The notes: generated by a model not told the origin, from the letters alone. Positions 1-6,205 are shown, counted from the stretch's first letter. The stretch is DNA of 6,205 bases from Deferribacteres bacterium (GCA_020633655.1 JACKDF010000053.1:1-6205); one strand, 5' to 3'. Program-made: numbers and translations.

Positions 1-818
1 ATATCGGCACACTGAAGAAGATCATCAATATAATCAACCTGTCCCAGGAAGATGACGTCTTTCTGAATACCAAGATCACGAATGACTTGCTGCACGAGAA
101 TCCGGTCCGGGCCCTCGCCGATGAGCAAGAGTTTTGCTGGAATCTCGTCGCGTATTTTATGAAAAATTCGCACGACATCCGTTGTCCGTTTCACTGGTCG
201 AAAGTTGCTTGCGTGCATAACGATTTTTTCATTTTGCGGCGCGTACTGTTTTTTCTGGCACATTGAACTGTGGTGAACACCACGATTGACATCGATAAAA
301 TTGTGTATGACGTCGATAGCCTCTCTCTCGATGCCAAATTCCTCACATGTTTTTTCACGAAGATAATTGGAAACAGCACTCACCCCATCCGATTGTTCAA
401 TACTGAATTTAACAACTCGCTTGAAGCTGGGATCTGCGCCTGTGAGGGTGATATCCGTGCCATGCAATGTTGTGATGACTTTTAACTTCTCCGAGCCAAC
501 AATTTGCCGTGCGAGATAAGCACTTGTGGCGTGTGGTACAGCATAATGGGCGTGCAGGACGTCGAGATCGTAATCCTTTGCAACTTCGGCCATTTTCGTC
601 GCCAGGCCGAGAGCGTACGGAGGGTATTTGAAAAGAGGATAGACACCGACTTCAACATCGTGCAAGAGAATATTTGGATGAAATTCTGCCAAACGGAATG
701 GTGTTGCATAGCTTAAAATATGCACTTCGTGACCTGCGTTTGCTAACTGTAATGCAAGTTCGGAGGCAACAACGCCGGAGCCACCGTGCGTTGGATAACA
801 GGAAATTCCTATTTTCAT
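1..818 (-). CDS. bshA: BshA, N-acetyl-alpha-D-glucosaminyl L-malate synthase (3' end beyond window)
   Basis: This is a cytoplasmic GT-B fold, GT4-family glycosyltransferase that joins GlcNAc from UDP-GlcNAc to L-malate, the first step of bacillithiol synthesis. It reads open for 272 residues to the left edge without a frameshift. The family runs to about 375 residues, so roughly 100 C-terminal residues, including the E-x7-E nucleotide-sugar motif, are off-window. The visible landmarks are characteristic of BshA: MKIGISCYPTHGGSG with the glycine-rich loop (12-15), YATPFR (37-42), FKYPPY (63-68), LHAHYAVPHA (88-97), TLHGTDIT (117-124), SNFRPVKR (204-211) and GEGPDR (234-239). The ATG at 816-818 is the earliest possible start because an in-frame TGA lies 12 nt upstream (828-830). 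The Shine-Dalgarno is weak (GAAAGA). The family match rests on remembered BshA sequences. A generic GT4 enzyme is the alternative, but the HAHYAxPHA and LHGTDIT blocks make that unlikely. The bshB and bshC genes are not in view. Confidence 0.93.
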   Translation of the reverse strand, partial: MKIGISCYPTHGGSGVVASELALQLANAGHEVHILSYATPFRLAEFHPNILLHDVEVGVYPLFKYPPYALGLATKMAEVAKDYDLDVLHAHYAVPHATSAYLARQIVGSEKLKVITTLHGTDITLTGADPSFKRVVKFSIEQSDGVSAVSNYLREKTCEEFGIEREAIDVIHNFIDVNRGVHHSSMCQKKQYAPQNEKIVMHASNFRPVKRTTDVVRIFHKIRDEIPAKLLLIGEGPDRILVQQVIRDLGIQKDVIFLGQVDYIDDLLQCAD

Positions 819-857
819 GGAAATCTTTCACTAATGAGTTAAGTGTTCGGGATTCAT

Positions 858-873
858 TTTATCTTGAGATAAA
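858..873. promoter_or_regulatory. 16-bp palindrome upstream of bshA, possible operator
   Basis: TTTATCT-TG-AGATAAA is a perfect inverted repeat with 7-bp arms and a 2-bp centre. It lies 40-55 nt upstream of the bshA start codon, which is where a transcription factor dimer would bind. The arms are too close together to form a good RNA hairpin, so a DNA operator is the better reading. No regulator is identified, and AT-rich DNA produces some palindromes by chance. Confidence 0.4.
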
Positions 874-914
874 TTCAATTGATTGAGTCTTTTGCTCCGT
901 CTGCTTTTCTTGTT

Positions 915-1039
915 GGCCTTTGAAAAATGGCGTTAAGAAATTTTGGAGATTTTCCGTTAAGAATCATTTTATGTTTGAGTGCAGCGAGTTCAAAATGATT
1001 TAGGAAAATATCCAAAATTTTAGCCATTTTTCAAGAGCC
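915..1039. repeat. Long multi-segment imperfect hairpin, probable interspersed intergenic element
   Basis: The two halves of this 125-nt stretch are complementary in five blocks: 915-917 with 1037-1039, 920-931 with 1023-1034 (12 bp), 938-947 with 1011-1020 (10 bp), 949-955 with 1003-1009 (7 bp) and 962-970 with 992-1000 (9 bp). The terminal loop is 971-991. Two asymmetric internal loops have the same content: GTTAAG on the left (932-937 and 956-961) against TA on the right (1021-1022 and 1001-1002). About 41 paired bases far exceed chance. It does not look like an intrinsic terminator because the stem is very long, mostly AT and has no U-tract tail. A repeated intergenic element of REP or MITE type, or a structured RNA, are the main options; only one copy is in the window. 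Confidence 0.75.
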
Positions 1040-1071
1040 TTGATTTTGCTTCGCCGGCTTTCAGCTTTTTG

Positions 1072-1099
1072 TTTCTTTTTTGATCAAGCAAAAAAGAAA
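1072..1099. repeat. A/T-rich perfect 11-bp hairpin
   Basis: TTTCTTTTTTG (1072-1082) pairs perfectly with CAAAAAAGAAA (1089-1099) across a 6-nt loop that is part of the palindrome TTGATCAA. A short stem TTCAG/CTGAA (1111-1115, 1123-1127) follows. The block sits 32 nt from the long hairpin and may be a second module of the same intergenic element. The stem is nearly all A-T and one-sided in purine content, so it is a poor candidate for an intrinsic terminator. Confidence 0.55.
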
Positions 1100-1182
1100 A
1101 TGAAGTAAAATTCAGATTAAACCTGAAGTTCCGGGGCTAGTTATCTAATTTAATATTTGTATGACTGCTTTTGAATGTGTTT

Positions 1183-1210
1183 CAGGAAACTTTAAACAAG
1201 GATTTTCCTG
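1183..1210 (-). terminator. Stem just downstream of the ABC permease stop, weak terminator candidate
   Basis: CAGGAAA (1183-1189) pairs with TTTCCTG (1204-1210) over a 14-nt loop, starting 4 nt after the permease stop codon on the minus strand. No U-run follows in the direction of transcription (the next bases read AAACACATTC). It is therefore not a canonical intrinsic terminator and may instead protect the 3' end of the mRNA or be a chance structure. Confidence 0.3.
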
Positions 1211-1213
1211 ATG

Positions 1214-2875
1214 TTATTTCGGCAAAGTTTTGTCGCCAGCAAAGGCCATCCTATGGGCGCGTTTTAAAATGCGTTTGCGTACCGGCCTTTCGAAAATCAC
1301 GATAACAAATGCCAAACCAGCGTAAAAAAGAACCAAATCCTGCAAATTATAATAGAAGTTCGCGGTTACAAATTGCAGGATGAGCAATCCCATGAGCGGT
1401 AGTGCGATGAAGAAAAATGTAATCAATTTGGGTTGGGAACCACGAATTTTGGGTTCTGAAAAGGGAAGCTTTGGATTGATAAAATAATTGATCTGCAGGA
1501 TTAAAAAGGACAGTAACGTGAGCGTGAAAACGTGCAAAAACGCATGTGTCCAGTTTGAAAAATAGTAGACAAACAGAAAGAATAAAAAAAGTAAGGTCGG
1601 TAACGAGAACAGAACAAAGAGCAAATTACGTGCTGCAAAGACAAGTTTTGCCAGATCTACCGGTGTTGTGTAAAATATCCAGCTTGCTTCAAATGCCGAA
1701 CTCATTTCGATATTGCTTTTCATGATAAGCGGCATGAATAAGACCGCGAAGAAGAACACCAAAAAATTTTGGATTCCAGCTGAGCCTGTCAGAAATGGAT
1801 CGGAGAGTATACCTTGCTCCAGCCCCAAATAAAAATAAACAAACATGATGGGTAGCATGCCGAGGATAGAGAAACGGAATTTCATATCATACCGGAATTG
1901 ACCACGCAGCAAGCGGGCGATCACGCGCGTTTCAGTATTGAAAAAGGAGAGAAAAGGTAGTGGGCGTGCATTGATCGTTCGTATTTGGGTTGGTTTTGCT
2001 GAGTCCGGTGCATTGGAAAATGAAGCCATTTTCTCGGCATAATCAAGTGACAGGCGGGAAATGGCTATGTAATAAAGAATTCCCAAAGCCACAACACCAG
2101 TAATACTTGCGGAAAATTCAAAAAATGTCAAATGACCGTGCCCGATTTGGATAAATGCCGCGAACCAGCTCGTAGGCAGCAGCAAGAGCCAGTTAGAGTG
2201 ATCTATATGCATGTTTTCTGCGTGTTTTAACAACAAGCGCGGAATAATTAGATAGCCCAGATAGATGAAAAGGGCGAAAAAGAATTGCAGATAAGAAAGA
2301 AAACGTTTTAAGCGCGTTGGTGTGATGATTCTCAATAAAAATGTATAAATACTTGCAATGAACAAGGTGATAAAAATTCCTGAGGCAATTATTGCGAGGA
2401 GGGAAAGTGCCAGTTTGGCTACTGTAAATCCGTCGCGTACAGACAAAACGACGGCAGAGGGCCCGCCTAAAATAAGTGTGAATGATAAGGTATAAAAAAG
2501 CAGGTTGATTAATTTTGCAACAAAATAAGTGCTGGAAGAAACGGGCATGTATCCGAGTATATTGTAATCTTCCGGGGAAATTATGATGGTATTGTACTCG
2601 ACGAGCATTATCCCGGCCATGAGCAGCATAATAGCGGCAGAGATGAATGTTGCAGCCACAAATGTATCGCGAATATTTGCACAGGTATCGGCGAAGACAA
2701 TGCCAAAAAAGAGATAAAAGAGGATTGCTATGAAGAATGCCAGAAGTGGCTTTTTCCCTTTTTGCGAAAGTCCAAATCCAAGCTTCGTATTGCGCATATC
2801 CAGGCGCCATGCCAGACGCAGCAGGGCTTTCAACTGCCGTTGATCACTATTCTCCTGGTCGGGCACAAATTTCAT
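1214..2875 (-). CDS. ABC transporter permease, putative exporter subunit (553 aa)
   Basis: This multi-pass inner-membrane protein is the presumed membrane partner of the ATPase encoded just upstream. About 12 hydrophobic stretches are visible, roughly at 44-62, 71-92, 118-145, 155-181, 192-212, 230-245, 256-272, 336-353, 366-386, 412-437, 445-465, 483-503 and 512-528. The N-terminus is a cytoplasmic amphipathic segment (LKALLRLAWRLDMRN) and there is no cleavable signal peptide. The two halves carry related motifs after a membrane pair: SPEDYNILGYMPVSS (100-114) and FEASWIFYTTPVD (395-407), as expected of large ABC-2-like exporter permeases with an internal duplication. The length suits the 'putative ABC exporter' type rather than short 250-residue ABC-2 permeases. 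The start codon overlaps the ATPase stop (ATGA), with GGGGTGA as Shine-Dalgarno, indicating translational coupling. Substrate is unknown; lipid, peptide or bacteriocin-type export are open options. Confidence 0.85.
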   Translation of the reverse strand: MKFVPDQENSDQRQLKALLRLAWRLDMRNTKLGFGLSQKGKKPLLAFFIAILFYLFFGIVFADTCANIRDTFVAATFISAAIMLLMAGIMLVEYNTIIISPEDYNILGYMPVSSSTYFVAKLINLLFYTLSFTLILGGPSAVVLSVRDGFTVAKLALSLLAIIASGIFITLFIASIYTFLLRIITPTRLKRFLSYLQFFFALFIYLGYLIIPRLLLKHAENMHIDHSNWLLLLPTSWFAAFIQIGHGHLTFFEFSASITGVVALGILYYIAISRLSLDYAEKMASFSNAPDSAKPTQIRTINARPLPFLSFFNTETRVIARLLRGQFRYDMKFRFSILGMLPIMFVYFYLGLEQGILSDPFLTGSAGIQNFLVFFFAVLFMPLIMKSNIEMSSAFEASWIFYTTPVDLAKLVFAARNLLFVLFSLPTLLFLFFLFVYYFSNWTHAFLHVFTLTLLSFLILQINYFINPKLPFSEPKIRGSQPKLITFFFIALPLMGLLILQFVTANFYYNLQDLVLFYAGLAFVIVIFERPVRKRILKRAHRMAFAGDKTLPK

Positions 2876-3645
2876 TTTTTTTCACCCCGGAATGCTGAGA
2901 GAAATTCGATTGCTTTTTCACCCGCATCCGCACCACCGGTGAGTGAATTGAAAGCCAGTTCCAATGAGGAAAATCCGGTTTTTTCAGCGATTGATCGGGG
3001 TGTCCCTTCGGTGACGATTTCTCCATCGTTTATAATGATTATGCGCGTGCACAATTTTTCTACGACCTCGAGAATGTGGGAACAAAAAAAGATCGTTTTC
3101 CCTTGCGAACTCATTTTTTTCAAAATTTCTTTGAAAACGAGTGCTGTATTTGCATCCACTCCATTGAGTGGTTCATCGAAAAAAAGAACATCCGGATCAT
3201 GCAGCAATGATGCAACGATGAGCACTTTCTGTTTCATTCCTTTGGAAAAATCGGATAAACGCTGGTGACGTTGTTTGTCGAGGCCAAAAAGATGGAGAAA
3301 TTCCTCCAAACGTTTTGCGAATAAATCCTCTGGCAGATGATGCAAGTCCGAAACAAGCTGTAGGTATTCAAACGCAGTCAATGACTCAAAAAGTGCTCCA
3401 CTCTCGGGTATGTAACCAAAACGTTTCTTTACCTCCATCGGCTCGGTGCTGATAGAATAGCCACAAACCATCGCCTGGCCTGAAGAAGGCGGAAGGAGCC
3501 CGGTGAGAATTTTTATAGTTGTCGATTTACCCGCTCCATTCGGACCGAGAAATCCGAGAATCTCACCGGGTTTTACAGAAAAGGAAATACCTTTCAATGC
3601 TTCTGCTTTACCATAGGATTTTACGAGATTGCTGACTTCAATCAT
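2872..3645 (-). CDS. ABC transporter ATP-binding protein (257 aa)
   Basis: This cytoplasmic ATPase powers the permease encoded directly downstream. All nucleotide-binding elements are present: Walker A GPNGAGKST (34-42), a Q-loop region GYIPESGALFESLT (77-90) in which glutamate (E81) replaces glutamine, signature FSKGMKQK (133-140) in place of LSGGQ, Walker B VLFFDEP (153-159) with catalytic E158, D-loop NGVDA (161-165) and H-loop H190 in CSHILE. The E-type Q-loop and SKGMKQ signature are typical of the CcmA/EcsA-like exporter ATPases. The length is normal, with a short C-terminal extension (about 225-257). The last bases overlap the permease start. The ATG at 3643-3645 begins with the standard MIEVSNLVKSYG; the upstream Shine-Dalgarno is weak. 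It is the first gene of the operon, so the promoter should lie in 3646-3930. Exporter type is inferred from the family; substrate cannot be read from the ATPase. Confidence 0.95.
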   Translation of the reverse strand: MIEVSNLVKSYGKAEALKGISFSVKPGEILGFLGPNGAGKSTTIKILTGLLPPSSGQAMVCGYSISTEPMEVKKRFGYIPESGALFESLTAFEYLQLVSDLHHLPEDLFAKRLEEFLHLFGLDKQRHQRLSDFSKGMKQKVLIVASLLHDPDVLFFDEPLNGVDANTALVFKEILKKMSSQGKTIFFCSHILEVVEKLCTRIIIINDGEIVTEGTPRSIAEKTGFSSLELAFNSLTGGADAGEKAIEFLSAFRGEKK

Positions 3646-3930
3646 AAGGATTATTCTTTAAGGTTTATTGAATTCCAGCTGAGTTGGAAATAGTAAAATT
3701 TTGTGACTACAACGGTATTTAATTTTCTGTTTCATAGCAAGTTATTTTCTTGTTGTCTCCGCGAGCACTGATGCAGCCTATTTTCCACATTTGACTTAAG
3801 CTCTATCTCAAAGAAGACGAATTTAGAGTTATGAGAAATTGTAATAACACATCGTGCAGCGAAATACATAACCCTCATTTATCTGCTGTGTTCCCTAAAA
3901 TAGGATTGAGCGGAATGATGGACTCTGTTT
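3646..3930. promoter_or_regulatory. Divergent intergenic region between the ABC operon and the c-di-GMP gene
   Basis: Both flanking genes start here and read outward, so at least two promoters are expected. On the plus strand TTGACT (3791-3796) resembles a sigma-70 -35 box, but no good -10 sits 16-18 nt further on. No clear promoter was found on the minus strand. Apart from short stems (for example CAAG/CTTG near 3740 and the leader structure at 3846-3892), I see no coding potential or known riboswitch. Confidence 0.5.
3846..3892 (+). other. Imperfect stem-loop in the presumed leader of the GGDEF-EAL gene
   Basis: AACACA (3846-3851) and GCAG (3856-3859) pair with the contiguous block CTGCTGTGTT (3883-3892), leaving a 4-nt bulge TCGT on the left and a 23-nt loop. 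It ends 38 nt upstream of the start codon. It could be an operator-like inverted repeat or a leader hairpin; ten pairs with a bulge and a long loop is only modest support. Confidence 0.25.
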
Positions 3931-5739
3931 ATGGATGTGTGGAACTCATTAATAAAGAACGATAATACTGATTTGCCAGAAAATCACTGGTATTCTTATA
4001 TGGTCAAAAATAAATTCAATCTAGTTTACTTTGACAGCAAAGGTGAGAATTCTTTTCTTCTCACGGATGAGATTAAAAAAAGCAATCCAAATTTCTATTT
4101 CGATGTGGTGCATATCCGGCAACCGGAAGAAGTGCACCAACAAGTGACGACGGAAGTAACAAACGCAATTCTTGTCAATATCGGCTCGCACAACGGCATG
4201 AATGACCTGCGCCAGATTACGAAAACACTTGGTGGTGAAGTACCAATTATCGTGGTCTCCTCTGAGGGCGAAGAAGAAATGGCGATTTCTGCGCTTCAAT
4301 ATGGTGCGCAAGACTATGTTTTAAAAGAACAGATCGATTCAGATTCCCTGTTCCGCAGTGTTCGTTATGCCTGGGAAATACACCAATTAAATGGAAGACT
4401 GAAGAAGAATTTCAGCATTCAGCAGCATTTGACACTCTATGACCAATTAACGGATCTACCGAACCGTCAGCTTTTTTTTGACCGCCTGTTTCAGGCCCTG
4501 GCTCATGCAAAACGCTCTGGCTTGATGTTGGCAATCATGTATCTTGATATCAACAATTTCAAACTCATTAATGATGCCATTGGCCACCGAGCTGGTGACA
4601 TGATTCTGAAAAATGTTGCCAGTCGATTGAGCTGCTGTGTGCGTGATTCCGACACAGTGGCCCGCATGGGCAGTGATGAATTTGCCTTTATCATCAACGA
4701 CATCACTGAAACTCAGGATATCGTGCACATTGCCCAGAAAATAATATCCAATGTTACACAGCCAATTATACTCAGCGGAAATAAAGATAGCGTTACTGCC
4801 TGCCTGGGAATAAGCGTCTACCCCACAGATTCCGATGATGCCGAGATTCTTGTTCGCAACGCCGAGCTGGCATACCAGCGCGCCAAGTTAAACGCGATGA
4901 ATTCGTTCCAATTTTACAACTCTTCTCTGGATAAGAAAGCTGTTGAACGCATCGAACTGGAGCAGGATTTACGTTTTGCCTTGTCAAACAATGAATTGCA
5001 CGTCTACTATCAACCGCAATTTGACATTCGGAAAAATAAACTTGTCGGATTTGAAGCCCTGATGCGCTGGATACATCCGCAACAGGGATTTATTTCTCCT
5101 GCTATTTTTATTCCCATCGCCGAAGAAACAGGTTTGATCATCCAATTAGGGCACTACATTCTCAAAACCGCCTGTGCACAAATGCAGGAATGGCATGAGA
5201 AAGGGCATCCCGATTTGCGAATTGCAGTGAACCTGGCAGCACGCCAATTCCGGGATGAGTCACTACCGCAGATTGTGAAGGATGTCTTGCAGGAAACACG
5301 GTTGCAACCGCGATCTTTGGAGCTTGAAATCACGGAATCCAATGCTATGGACAGCGTTGATCACACCATTGCTATGCTTTCACACTTTATAGATATGGAA
5401 GTACGTCTTTCGTTGGATGATTTCGGTACCGGTTACAGCTCACTTAGTTATCTGAAAAAATTTCCAATTCATACATTGAAAATCGACAGTGCATTTATTC
5501 GTGGTGTGCCCGATAACAAGCAGGATTGCTCTATAACGACGGCAATCATTGCATTGGCGAAGAATATGGATTTGGAAGTGATTGCAGAGGGGGTTGAAGA
5601 AGAAGCACAAATTGATTTTCTGCGCCGCCATGATTGTGATCTTGTTCAGGGATTTTATTTTTCCCGACCCCTGCCGGCGGAAGATATTGAGAGACGATTT
5701 TTACAGCAACCAACCAGTAGATTACAAGCAATGGAATGA
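3931..5739 (+). CDS. Pseudo-receiver/GGDEF/EAL cyclic-di-GMP signalling protein (602 aa)
   Basis: A soluble cytoplasmic protein controlling cyclic-di-GMP. Residues about 26-145 resemble a response-regulator receiver, but the phosphoacceptor position is N83 (ILVNIGS) and the acidic pocket keeps only D35; S110 and K132 remain. After a helical linker (142-165), the GGDEF domain (about 166-330) has YLDINNFKLINDAIGH (204-219) with metal-binding D206, an intact inhibitory RxxD site (R238-D241) and the variant motif GSDEF (247-251). The EAL domain (about 342-595) looks fully catalytic: E375 in EALMRW, N434, E466 and E469 (LEITES), D496-D497 in DDFGTGYSS, K517, E553 and Q573. Phosphodiesterase activity is therefore likely, while cyclase activity is uncertain. 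No membrane segment or signal peptide is seen. The ATG at 3931 is the first in-frame start after a TGA at 3916; its ribosome site is weak, and M24 (4000) would begin right at the receiver. It is a single gene, divergent from the ABC operon. Confidence 0.95.
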   Translation: MDVWNSLIKNDNTDLPENHWYSYMVKNKFNLVYFDSKGENSFLLTDEIKKSNPNFYFDVVHIRQPEEVHQQVTTEVTNAILVNIGSHNGMNDLRQITKTLGGEVPIIVVSSEGEEEMAISALQYGAQDYVLKEQIDSDSLFRSVRYAWEIHQLNGRLKKNFSIQQHLTLYDQLTDLPNRQLFFDRLFQALAHAKRSGLMLAIMYLDINNFKLINDAIGHRAGDMILKNVASRLSCCVRDSDTVARMGSDEFAFIINDITETQDIVHIAQKIISNVTQPIILSGNKDSVTACLGISVYPTDSDDAEILVRNAELAYQRAKLNAMNSFQFYNSSLDKKAVERIELEQDLRFALSNNELHVYYQPQFDIRKNKLVGFEALMRWIHPQQGFISPAIFIPIAEETGLIIQLGHYILKTACAQMQEWHEKGHPDLRIAVNLAARQFRDESLPQIVKDVLQETRLQPRSLELEITESNAMDSVDHTIAMLSHFIDMEVRLSLDDFGTGYSSLSYLKKFPIHTLKIDSAFIRGVPDNKQDCSITTAIIALAKNMDLEVIAEGVEEEAQIDFLRRHDCDLVQGFYFSRPLPAEDIERRFLQQPTSRLQAME

Positions 5740-5746
5740 CACTATG

Positions 5747-5773
5747 CACTGACGATTCGAACCGATTTCAGTG
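5747..5773. terminator. Weak inverted repeat between convergent genes
   Basis: CACTGA (5747-5752) pairs with TCAGTG (5768-5773) over a 15-nt loop. It starts 8 nt after the stop of the GGDEF-EAL gene, within the 84-bp gap shared with the convergent biotin carboxylase gene. It is where a bidirectional terminator would be expected, but the stem is short and neither side has a clear U-run. Confidence 0.25.
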
Positions 5774-5823
5774 ATTTGTGCAAAGTGGACTTCACACCAG
5801 AATACCTGTTTTTATAAATTCCC

Positions 5824-6205
5824 CTATAAATTTTTCCAGCCGCGTTGCCGCCAACCGGAGGACTGGACTTTTTCCGCCTTTTGTGTTGAAAAATCCTTTG
5901 AGTTGAGCATTTCAAATAGCACTGCAGCAATGGCAATCTTGTTTTCTTCGTCCTCGGTAAAACCGAGTATTTCGTTTACGTCTTTACTGAAAAATTCCTG
6001 GTCAATAAAACCCGTATCGATATCTCCAGCCTGGAATCGGGGATGTTTGAGAACCCATTCACAAAACGGGATCGTCGTAACGACGCCAGAAATGCGATAT
6101 TCGCCCAGGGCTCGCAGCATGCGAAGGATCGCCTGTTTACGATCATGGGCGTGTGCCACGAGCTTGGCCAGCATAGGATCGTAAAACATACTAACTTCGT
6201 CTCCT
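5824..6205 (-). CDS. accC: Biotin carboxylase, C-terminal part (5' end beyond window)
   Basis: Biotin carboxylase uses ATP and bicarbonate to carboxylate biotin on its carrier protein, the first half-reaction of acetyl-CoA or related acyl-CoA carboxylases. Only the last 126 residues are visible, reading open to the right edge; the internal ATG at 6187-6189 is not the start. The stretch GDEVSMFYDPMLAKLVAHAHDR, split as GDEVSMFYDP then MLAKLVAHAH, is the hallmark of the biotin carboxylase C-terminal domain. It is followed by RMLRALGEYRISGVVTTIPF and HPRFQAGDIDTGFID, the usual end of this domain. The protein then has a helical tail and stops at TAG (5824-5826) with no biotinyl (BCCP) domain fused, so the carrier must be a separate protein. 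The TTIPF and DTGFI wording also occurs in propionyl-CoA, methylcrotonyl-CoA and stand-alone pyruvate carboxylase subunits. The family is sure, but the acceptor substrate is not, and the symbol is the default one. Confidence 0.88.
   Translation of the reverse strand, partial: GDEVSMFYDPMLAKLVAHAHDRKQAILRMLRALGEYRISGVVTTIPFCEWVLKHPRFQAGDIDTGFIDQEFFSKDVNEILGFTEDEENKIAIAAVLFEMLNSKDFSTQKAEKVQSSGWRQRGWKNL

Larger units (their letters stand above)
819..1213. other. 395-bp non-coding gap between bshA and the ABC permease
   Basis: I see no convincing gene on either strand. The gap is AT-rich and unusually structured. From left to right it holds a 16-bp palindrome (858-873), a 125-nt long hairpin (915-1039), an A/T-rich hairpin (1072-1099), a small stem (1111-1127) and a stem directly behind the permease stop codon (1183-1210). 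The bshA promoter should lie here, reading leftward. I could not place a clean -35/-10 pair; a TAAAAT-like -10 overlapping the palindrome is possible but lacks a good -35. Confidence 0.8.

Noticed and set aside
270..886. Several plus-strand ORFs of about 70 codons (270-485, 504-716, 674-886)
   Set aside because: They lie antisense to bshA, which has strong family motifs over its whole visible length; the shadow translations show no recognisable domain.
2193..2810. 205-codon minus-strand ORF in another frame of the permease
   Set aside because: It is rich in Cys, His, Arg and Tyr, as expected of an out-of-frame reading of a hydrophobic membrane protein.
2762..3268. 168-codon plus-strand ORF
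   Set aside because: It is antisense to the ATPase and the permease start; the minus-strand frames carry complete Walker, signature and H-loop motifs.
3841..3930. Possible c-di-GMP (GEMM) riboswitch before the GGDEF-EAL gene
   Set aside because: The conserved GEMM core and tetraloop-receptor elements are not visible; only a modest stem-loop is present.
3915..3965. 16-residue ORF overlapping the start of the GGDEF-EAL gene in another frame
   Set aside because: It is short, has no convincing ribosome site and overlaps the real start; a translational leader cannot be excluded but nothing supports it.
5745..5775. GGTTCGAATC-like sequence on the minus strand resembling a tRNA T-loop
   Set aside because: The flanking bases do not form a T-stem, and no acceptor, D or anticodon arm can be found around it.
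5813..5832. Direct repeat of TATAAATT separated by CCCC
   Set aside because: It is a short AT-rich duplication overlapping the biotin carboxylase stop codon and is likely chance.
5771..6184. 137-codon plus-strand ORF
   Set aside because: It is antisense to the biotin carboxylase C-terminus, whose sequence is unmistakable.

Overview
The window is an ordinary bacterial chromosomal segment of moderate to low GC with four recognisable loci and no plasmid, phage, CRISPR, rRNA or tRNA signature. The bshA gene points to a bacillithiol-making bacterium (Bacillota, Deinococcota, or the Bacteroidota/Chlorobiota/Calditrichota side of the tree). The AT-rich intergenic hairpin element and weak Shine-Dalgarno sequences lead me to favour an FCB-type lineage, but this is inference and no marker here fixes the phylum.

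Layout: positions 1-818 (minus) hold the N-terminal three quarters of BshA, the glycosyltransferase that starts bacillithiol synthesis; its 3' end lies beyond the left edge. Positions 819-1213 are non-coding. They contain a 16-bp palindrome close to bshA, a 125-nt multi-segment hairpin (915-1039), an A/T-rich hairpin block (about 1041-1130) and a short stem just after the permease stop codon. Positions 1214-3645 (minus) are a two-gene ABC exporter operon, ATPase first and a 553-residue multi-pass permease second, joined by a 4-base ATGA overlap. Positions 3646-3930 separate this operon from a divergent plus-strand gene (3931-5739). That gene encodes a soluble 602-residue protein with a degenerate receiver, a GGDEF domain (variant GSDEF) and a complete EAL domain, so it acts in cyclic-di-GMP turnover. 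Positions 5824-6205 (minus) carry the C-terminus of a biotin carboxylase that begins beyond the right edge and converges on the c-di-GMP gene.

The four loci do not form one pathway: thiol cofactor synthesis, an exporter of unknown substrate, second-messenger signalling and acyl-CoA carboxylation simply neighbour each other. The observations most worth a second look are the long structured intergenic element, the palindrome in front of bshA, and the signalling protein's combination of pseudo-receiver, altered GGDEF motif, intact inhibitory site and intact phosphodiesterase site. I see no evidence for a new multi-gene system.
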